The notes below the pieces were generated by a model that made no database searches, had not been told where the DNA came from, and saw nothing but the letters and a program-made list of their open reading frames with translations. From Pseudobacteriovorax antillogorgiicola (GTDB taxonomy: Bacteria; Bdellovibrionota_B; Oligoflexia; Oligoflexales; Oligoflexaceae), in contig NZ_FWZT01000001.1 of assembly GCF_900177345.1 (NCBI RefSeq), forward strand, positions 421,355 to 485,354: 64,000 nt of DNA, written 5' to 3'. Position numbers and translations under genes: made by a program. This document shows, piece after piece, positions 58,529 to 64,000 of the stretch (position 1 is its first letter; every line of letters begins with the position of its first letter).

Positions 58529-59968
58529 TTGAAGAAGAGAGTGGCCGTGATTGGGGCTGGCCCAGCAGGTATGACTGCTGCGTATCAACTCTGTAAAGAA
58601 GGGCATCATGTTACCGTTTATGAGGCTGACAATGCCGTTGGTGGGATGGCTAAGACGATTAAGTTATGGGGGCAAAAAGTTGATTTAGGCCCTCATCGAT
58701 TCTTTTCCAATGAAAAGAGGATTAATGAAGTCTGGTTAGAGGTTGTAGGGCGAAATTTCTCGATGGTAGATAGGCTTACAAGAATTTACTATAAGAAGAA
58801 GTTCTTTCACTACCCTCTTAAACCAATGGATGCCCTTTTCAACCTGGGTATCTTTGAGGCTATGAGGTGTGTTTTAAGTTATTTTGTATACGCAATTTTT
58901 CTTAAAGTTAAGGATCCCCGAACGTTTGAGGCTTGGGTAAAAGGAAGATTCGGCAAGAGGCTTTATGAGATCTTTTTTAAGACTTACAGTGAGAAACTCT
59001 GGGGAATTAAATGTGACGAGCTTGATGCTGATTTCGCAGCTCAGAGAATCAAGAAGCTGTCTCTGTTTGGGGCTGTATGGAATGCTCTGATGCAGGGACG
59101 GGGAAATAAGCACAAAACTCTAGTCGACCAATTTGCTTACCCTCACGGTGGGACTGGTGCGGTCTATGAAGCTATGGCCGATTTTCTGCGATCTCGGGAC
59201 TGCGACGTCCTCTTTGAAACACCTATTCGCGGGGTTCATTGCGAGGGCAATCGAGTTCTTGGTGTGGTACTCCAAGACGACCATATAGAACCTTTTGATG
59301 AAGTCATATCAACCATGCCTTTAAATCATCTAGTAAATAGCCTTCCGAATCTTCCTCAGCCTGTTGCTCAAGCCGTTGATAGCTTGAAGTTTCGGAATAC
59401 TCTACTTGTATTCTTAGAGGTGGATTCTCAGAACTTATTCCCGGATAACTGGGTCTACGTACATTCGTCCGATTTAGAGTGTGGTCGGGTAACCAATTTT
59501 AGAAATTGGACTAAGGATATCGTAGGAGAATCAACTAAGACTATCCTTTGTCTAGAGTACTGGGCTAACTTTGATGAGAGCCTATGGCAGATGTCAAACG
59601 ATGAGCTCATAAATCTAGCCAAAAAAGAGATTCTGATGACAGGTTTAATAGGAAACTCTGTGGTTACAAACGGGTGTGTTCGGCGAATCCCACGAAGCTA
59701 CCCTATATATGAATCTGGTTACACGAAGACTTTGTCAATTGTGGTAGAACACCTAAAATCTATTGAGGGGCTTACTCCAATAGGACGGTACGGCTCTTTC
59801 AAATATAACAATCAAGACCATAGTATTTTGATGGGCATTTTGGCTGCTGAAAATCTTACGAAGAATGCGAATTACGATCTCTGGAACATTAACACTGATG
59901 ATGACTACCAAGAAGAAGCTACGATTACTGAGACAGGCTTGTTTCCTGGAAGGAAATTTGAAACTTAG
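58529..59968 (+). CDS. UDP-galactopyranose-mutase-like FAD oxidoreductase
   Basis: The 479-residue protein starts with an FAD-binding motif ([18 protein letters not shown]), then [15 protein letters not shown] and DLGPHRFFS. These fit the NAD(P)/FAD-binding family that contains UDP-galactopyranose mutase and protoporphyrinogen-oxidase-like proteins found in polysaccharide gene clusters. The start is uncertain: TTG at 58529 is used here, and a GTG at 58541 is possible. The stop codon is the base immediately before the tRNA-Arg 3' end on the other strand. Confidence 0.75.
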   Translation: MKKRVAVIGAGPAGMTAAYQLCKEGHHVTVYEADNAVGGMAKTIKLWGQKVDLGPHRFFSNEKRINEVWLEVVGRNFSMVDRLTRIYYKKKFFHYPLKPMDALFNLGIFEAMRCVLSYFVYAIFLKVKDPRTFEAWVKGRFGKRLYEIFFKTYSEKLWGIKCDELDADFAAQRIKKLSLFGAVWNALMQGRGNKHKTLVDQFAYPHGGTGAVYEAMADFLRSRDCDVLFETPIRGVHCEGNRVLGVVLQDDHIEPFDEVISTMPLNHLVNSLPNLPQPVAQAVDSLKFRNTLLVFLEVDSQNLFPDNWVYVHSSDLECGRVTNFRNWTKDIVGESTKTILCLEYWANFDESLWQMSNDELINLAKKEILMTGLIGNSVVTNGCVRRIPRSYPIYESGYTKTLSIVVEHLKSIEGLTPIGRYGSFKYNNQDHSILMGILAAENLTKNANYDLWNINTDDDYQEEATITETGLFPGRKFET

Positions 59969-60045
59969 TGGCGCACCCGGAGCGATTCGAACGCCCGACC
60001 TTCTGATTCGTAGTCAGATGCTCTATCCAGCTGAGCTACGGGTGC
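59969..60045 (-). tRNA. tRNA-Arg (ACG)
   Basis: On the minus strand the sequence starts GCACCCGTAGCTCAG and ends with encoded CCA. The anticodon loop CTACGAA gives ACG. The T arm has GGGCGTTCGAATC. Length is 77. The gene directly abuts the stop codon of the flavoprotein gene on the opposite strand. Confidence 0.96.
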
Positions 60046-60071
60046 GAAGAGTTAGGGTTATAGAGCAAAAG

Positions 60072-60093
60072 GATTTTTGTATCAAGAAAAATC
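60072..60093 (-). terminator. A+T-rich hairpin between tRNA-Arg and the GT2 gene
   Basis: GATTTTT and AAAAATC form a 7-bp stem with an 8-base loop. On the minus strand it follows the GT2 gene stop by about 27 bases and precedes the tRNA, so it may end GT2 transcription. Confidence 0.32.
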
Positions 60094-60119
60094 TCTAAAA
60101 TCTCAATAGATCAATATTA

Positions 60120-61103
60120 TTATCTTATTACACTTCTCCAGGGGTACGGAGCGCTTTCTAGCCTAATAACAGGACGTTCTTGCCACCTACTTATATTCTG
60201 CGGGTAGCCCGGATTATCCTCTATAAATTTACCCCATTTCTGATAGATATACTCGACTTCTTGGGAGGGAATTTTTTTTCCTTTTCTAGACGCACCTTCG
60301 AAGTGAATAACTTCACAATTTAAAAGAGATTTTATTTTATATCCACAATGGGCAACTTTTAAACAAAAGTCTAGGTCTTGCCCTACAGATGGCAGCATCT
60401 CATCAAATCCATTCACTGAATTGAAAGTATCAATGTGTGTAAGCATTGCTGCGCCCGTTACTGCAGGTACTTCTATTGCACTGGGCAGGCATGTTAATCT
60501 GGTGCCTTTCAGAGGATGGGCACCAACTATCTTTACCCCAGGAGCAAGAAAGATATGCTGAGTCGATCTGTCGGGATAAAGAAGTCGGCAACCAACTGCG
60601 CCCGTATTCTTGTCAAGTAGTTCAGAGATTCTTAGAAGTAAATCTTTGCTTTCTATTTCAATATCGTTATTCAGAAAAAATAGGTTTTCAACAGTTACGT
60701 CTGAACATGTGGATACAGCAAAATTACAGATCGCGCTATAGTTGAAGACACCTTCGAACTGTACAACTTCGAAATCTAGATTTTTTTTACAACAAAACTC
60801 CTTAACTTTTTCAATTTCATTATCCCTGCTGTTGTTGCTAACGAGACGAAATTTGATACACTCTAAGGTTTGATGTGAAACTATGAAGGAATTGATACAA
60901 GCAATGGTAAGATTTGATTTATCTTTGAAGGGAATAACCACAAGAGTTTTGGGAAGTCTTGCTATGTTGATATTCGGGCTAGTAGTGGGCATCCATTCAA
61001 GTATGCTTAGCGGACTATACCCGCATATTCTTGAAATGTAAGATGTAATCACTTCCCTCAATTTTAGTGTCACTCTTGCTATATGTATTCTGAATTGGTC
61101 CAT
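60120..61103 (-). CDS. family 2 glycosyltransferase
   Basis: The protein is 327 residues from the ATG at 61103 (AAGGAT five bases upstream). The GT-A fold is seen in TLVVIPFKDKSNLTIACINS, then VENLFFLNNDIEIESKDLL with the DxD-like NND, and MLPSVGQDLDFCLKVAHCGYKI near the end. It resembles the GT2 enzymes that build cell-surface polysaccharides. It starts 20 bases from the divergent membrane-protein gene. Confidence 0.82.
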   Translation of the reverse strand: MDQFRIHIARVTLKLREVITSYISRICGYSPLSILEWMPTTSPNINIARLPKTLVVIPFKDKSNLTIACINSFIVSHQTLECIKFRLVSNNSRDNEIEKVKEFCCKKNLDFEVVQFEGVFNYSAICNFAVSTCSDVTVENLFFLNNDIEIESKDLLLRISELLDKNTGAVGCRLLYPDRSTQHIFLAPGVKIVGAHPLKGTRLTCLPSAIEVPAVTGAAMLTHIDTFNSVNGFDEMLPSVGQDLDFCLKVAHCGYKIKSLLNCEVIHFEGASRKGKKIPSQEVEYIYQKWGKFIEDNPGYPQNISRWQERPVIRLESAPYPWRSVIR

Positions 61104-61123
61104 ACTTATCCTTGGAGATTGCA

Positions 61124-62476
61124 ATGAATCGGGTGACTTTCAGTTCGTTGTGCCTTTTGGTTGTTCTACTTATCGTGCATCTCTTCTTTAGATCTATGCT
61201 ATACTTCAGCGGAGATTTTGATTTTTTAGCTTATCATCTTCCATTTTCCTTAATGCATTACGATGCGACAACATTCATCCCTATGGATCATCTTCTAGAG
61301 CTTTACGAAGCTTTCCCTCCTTTGCCTCATATTATACAAGGTGCCCTTGTCGTTTCTACTGAGCATTTCCCTGCTGCGAATTTAGTGAACTTCGTGGGTT
61401 TTACTATTATGTGTGGAACTCTTAAGATAACTGGAAGTCAGACAAATATAGCAGTTTTTCTATCTCTTTGTCTGTCAGTTCCACTAGTGATATATCATCT
61501 TACATCCGGCTATATCGATTTTTTTGTAGGATCAATGGTTGCATCAAACTTTATTGCTCTTCTTTCTGTATACCGAGACTCTCAGTCTCGGTTGAATGGA
61601 TTGGTGTTTTTAGTAACGCTATTTATGTCGATGCTGTCGAAATATCAAGCTTGGCCATTTATGGGGATTAATGTATCTTGCTATATACTACTCATAGTTT
61701 TTGGATACAACAAGACTGATTTTAGATACTCAATACTTATGTTAGGTTTAGCTATTGTTGTTTTTGCAATATGGCCAACCCGCAACTTCTATCTCTTCGG
61801 AAATCCCACGCATCCTTTGTCGCCACCTATTGTTAATAGTCTTTTAGACATTGATGGAACAGTTATTAGCAAAAAGCTCCCTCAACAACCTGAAAATCTT
61901 TATGATCATTCGTTTGCATATAAGTTTTTATATTCTACGTTTGAGATAAGTCGATTTTCCCACCCTGGGTTTAGATATAGTCTCGATCAAGGGTTCGAGT
62001 CTGGGCCTAAAAGCCCGCATCATAGAATGGGGGGGTGGTCTCTGATTTTGGTATGCTTCTTTATCTATACTCTGTGTAGGACAGTGGTTCGTGATGGACA
62101 ATATCGCTTTCCGATTGCTATTCTAACTAGCTACATGATTCTACTTATGTTCATCCCTCAGTCACACGAGCTTCGGTATTGGCTCTTTATTCCCTTTATA
62201 TGTAGCTTTATAGTAGCCACAAGATTCCGGTCGCATAGATATATTCCAGGTATCTGTCTGATTCTCCTTACTATCAATATACTTCAAACGAGAGACAGAT
62301 TGACTTCCAAAGGGCTAAGTTTTGAAGAGACATTCCCGGGTGAAGCGAGAGAGTACTCAAAGGCTAAGGCAAGGATAAACCCAGGAAAAATAGAGTGTAT
62401 CAACAGGCTACCTTATAGCATATACTGGGCAGGAAAAGATCTAAATCAGGTTAAAGTTAAAGACTGTACGATGTAA
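61124..62476 (+). CDS. polytopic membrane protein, GT-C glycosyltransferase-like
   Basis: The protein is 450 residues from the ATG at 61124 (TTGGAG seven bases upstream), with about ten hydrophobic helices. Near the N-terminus SGDFDFLAYHLPFSL carries the D-x-D and YHLP pattern of the first periplasmic loop in GT-C (ArnT/GT39/GT83-type) enzymes, which transfer sugars from polyprenyl-phosphate carriers. A periplasmic tail (last 70 residues) is also typical. Acceptor and donor are not evident. Confidence 0.68.
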   Translation: MNRVTFSSLCLLVVLLIVHLFFRSMLYFSGDFDFLAYHLPFSLMHYDATTFIPMDHLLELYEAFPPLPHIIQGALVVSTEHFPAANLVNFVGFTIMCGTLKITGSQTNIAVFLSLCLSVPLVIYHLTSGYIDFFVGSMVASNFIALLSVYRDSQSRLNGLVFLVTLFMSMLSKYQAWPFMGINVSCYILLIVFGYNKTDFRYSILMLGLAIVVFAIWPTRNFYLFGNPTHPLSPPIVNSLLDIDGTVISKKLPQQPENLYDHSFAYKFLYSTFEISRFSHPGFRYSLDQGFESGPKSPHHRMGGWSLILVCFFIYTLCRTVVRDGQYRFPIAILTSYMILLMFIPQSHELRYWLFIPFICSFIVATRFRSHRYIPGICLILLTINILQTRDRLTSKGLSFEETFPGEAREYSKAKARINPGKIECINRLPYSIYWAGKDLNQVKVKDCTM

Positions 62477-63044
62477 CTTTTAGTGCTGTCGGCTTACCAT
62501 TGTCTTGGAACGGAGTTTCATTGGACTCAGGAACCCTGATCTACTGAGAGAGAATTTTCTTCCTGAAGCTTGATGTGTTCAACTTCCTTATCGAGTTTTG
62601 TCTTCGCACCTTTAGCCCATCCTTGCCATTTCGGAATAATGATTTCAGCCTCATCGATGTAGACTTCTTTTGGGACTACAGGGTCAGCCTTTTCAGACGG
62701 CCTTAACGCCCAGTGAGGGCGGCTTTCATTATACCTCTTGCGGAAGGCCTCCAACTTGTCTCTCGCCTCTGTTACGCTGTCATAGAGGTCCAATAAACCT
62801 CTTCCATTTTTAGGGTCTTGTGAAATCGCACCAGCAGTCCTAGCTGGGTTGGTGCCCTATACTGAATCCGGATATGATTCATATCACCGTCGCGGCAGTA
62901 TTTTTGAAACTTCTCAGCGATAAAGCTACAACCATTATCGGTAACAATATTAGGCTTGTGCTTAAGTGGGCCATGATTAGCTGCTGCCTCAGCAAGAGCC
63001 AACTCCAATGCATGGCAACATTCGGCTGCACCGTAGCTGGAAGT

Positions 63045-63068
63045 TAGATGGATAGCTAGATGGATAGC
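63045..63068 (-). repeat. duplicated 12-bp unit next to the 11-bp array
   Basis: TAGATGGATAGC occurs twice in tandem (63045-63056 and 63057-63068), beside and slightly overlapping the 11-bp array. The duplication keeps the reading frame. Confidence 0.8.
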
Positions 63069-63161
63069 GAGAAGATAGCGAGAAGATAGCGAGAAGATAG
63101 CGAGAAGATAGCGAGAAGATAGCGAGAAGATAGCGAGAAGATAGCGAGAAGATAGCGAGAA
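63063..63161 (-). repeat. nine perfect copies of an 11-bp tandem repeat inside the IS3 transposase
   Basis: GATAGCGAGAA is repeated nine times without a mismatch over 99 bases. On the coding strand the unit is TTCTCGCTATC. Two copies are a natural part of the transposase codons for SRYLLAI, so the array arose by slippage of that existing duplication. Confidence 0.95.
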
Positions 63162-63817
63162 TAGTAGTCAATGACAGTCACGGCATACCACCAGCCACGA
63201 CCAGGTATATGAATGTAGGTAACGTCAGTTTAAAAAAGCTGATTTGGAGCTGTAGGCAGCAGTTCATAGAGCTTTGATGCTTGGTAAATTTCGGCTGCAC
63301 GCGCCATCTTCTTCTGAAGCAAGTTCTCTTCCTTCATAGCACGATACGCGTTTCTATTGGAAATTTGGTAGCCTTCCCGACGGCACATCACGGCAATTCT
63401 TTTGTAACCATACCAAGGGTTTTTTTGGAGTCATATTCACCACGACTTCTTTGATAGCTGGTTCTAACTGCTTCTTAGCTGGCCCTCGCTTCGAAGCTTG
63501 AAGTCGAGGTTTGTGATACCAACTGGAACGAGCAATACCAAGCCACAAGAGAGTCTTCTTGAGGTTTGAGTGTTTGTTCTCGCTGACAGACTCGTCGATT
63601 AGCTTACGGCTTGTGGCAGTGAGCTTTATAGGTCCGAATTTTTTTTAAAACCGTATTGGCTACCGTAAGGTTGGCTATGATTTCATCTCTCTGAGCAACA
63701 TTTTGCCCTAACTTATCGCACTCGCTATTCTGCCTTGATTTTCCTTTGGATCGATTAGTAATAGCTGTTTTCCCTGCACTTATAAATGTTACCTCGGACA
63801 ATATTCTAGAGCGGATC

Positions 63818-64000
63818 TCATATATGCCTAAATCCAATGCACATGGTTGCAAGATAGACCATTCCTAGAAAGTTATCGATCTTCACCTCGTATCGAACCT
63901 TGGTTCTTCGATAGGAAAAAAGCCAAGAGAAAAATCGCTCGACAACCCATCGCTTTCGGTATCGTCTAAGAGATCTCCCATCCTGAGTTGGTTTTTTTCG
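63818..64000 (-). CDS. IS5-family transposase, C-terminal fragment cut by window edge
   Basis: An open frame from the right edge to a TGA at 63818-63820 encodes 60 residues including RRYRKRWVVERFFSWLFSYR and RRTKVRYEVKIDNFLGMVYL. This is the Y-(2)-R-(3)-E-(6)-K signature and C-terminal end of IS5/IS4-type DDE transposases, where the Glu is the last catalytic residue. It directly follows the truncated orfA of the IS3 remnant, so one element was inserted into or next to the other. The rest lies outside the window. Confidence 0.8.
   Translation of the reverse strand, partial: RKKPTQDGRSLRRYRKRWVVERFFSWLFSYRRTKVRYEVKIDNFLGMVYLATMCIGFRHI

Larger units (their letters stand above)
62527..63800 (-). 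pseudogene. IS3-family transposase (orfA/orfB), decayed
   Basis: On the minus strand, pieces of an IS3-type transposase follow in order. OrfA end (KLGQNVAQRDEIIANLTVAN) lies at about 63604-63760. The orfB start (WLGIARSSWYHKPRLQ) lies near 63548. The core DDE domain follows (TDVTYIHIPGRGWWYAVTVI near 63200, IVTDNGCSFIAEKF near 62930, HWALRPSEKADP near 62700). Lesions: a one-base excess in the T-run at 63420-63426, an in-frame stop at 63230-63232, an expanded 11-bp repeat, and a one-base loss near 62790. The catalytic Glu of LLERFH is also replaced by Val. It is inactive. Confidence 0.85.

Noticed and set aside
59865..60098. 77-residue frame on the plus strand across tRNA-Arg
   Set aside because: It is the antisense translation of the tRNA (GAIRTPDLLIRSQMLYPAEL type), a well-known false gene.
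63045..63161. CRISPR array
   Set aside because: Units of 11 and 12 bases are contiguous with no spacers and are coding sequence of the transposase.

Overview
The window is the replication-origin neighbourhood of a Gram-negative bacterial chromosome, followed by LPS, envelope and central-metabolism genes and a more mosaic right end. The gene content (paired b and b' ATP synthase genes, parAB with parS next to oriC, gatCAB after gyrA, a kdsD-lptCAB-rpoN-rapZ block, TRAP transporter, LPS glycosyltransferases) indicates a proteobacterium-like organism. Overall it reminds me most of the Bdellovibrionota/Oligoflexia; that placement is an inference from gene order and protein style, not a measured relationship.

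Left part (1-24.3 kb). A partial glycosyltransferase is cut by the left edge. The F1 and stator part of the ATP synthase (atpF', F, H, A, G, D, C) and parAB are read leftwards. A gene-free stretch of about 1.1 kb carries four of five parS palindromes, with the fifth in the parA leader. Next come the membrane part of the ATP synthase (two AtpI/AtpZ-like proteins, atpB, atpE), also leftwards. Rightwards from a DnaA-box-containing divergent promoter region run dnaA, oriC (three perfect DnaA boxes, several degenerate ones and a DnaA-trio-like element), dnaN, gyrB, gyrA, gatC, gatA, gatB and two overlapping genes for a beta-lactamase-fold serine hydrolase and an FAD oxidoreductase. recF is not between dnaN and gyrB.

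Middle part (24.3-52.9 kb). A leftward pair encodes a lipoprotein and a probable outer-membrane barrel. Then come pyrG, kdsD, lptC, lptA, lptB, rpoN and rapZ, a complete DctPQM TRAP transporter, the glycine cleavage genes gcvT-gcvH and gcvP (leftward), a small secreted protein, two LPS-type glycosyltransferases, ftsK (leftward), a degenerate metallo-beta-lactamase-fold protein that has lost its metal ligands, a zinc-ribbon membrane protein, mdh, a lipoprotein, htpX and a tandem pair of tRNA-Ser genes.

Right part (52.9-64 kb). Behind the tRNA-Ser pair is a gene-poor stretch with helically phased DnaA boxes and an A+T-rich dyad. It is followed by an unknown protein, a winged-helix protein with a probable frameshifted tail, and a secreted phage tail-collar-domain protein. 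A sugar/polysaccharide group follows: an LhgO-like oxidase, rmlA, a UDP-galactopyranose-mutase-like flavoprotein, a GT2 glycosyltransferase and a GT-C type membrane protein, with a tRNA-Arg(ACG) in the middle. The last 1.5 kb is a decayed IS3-family element, containing an expanded 11-bp tandem repeat, that abuts the 3' end of an IS5-family transposase at the window edge.

I did not find a complete, clearly new multi-gene system. The observations most worth following are the second DnaA-box cluster at 53.2 kb with its neighbouring winged-helix gene, the catalytically dead MBL-fold protein, the DnaA-trio in oriC and the repeat that grew inside the IS3 transposase.
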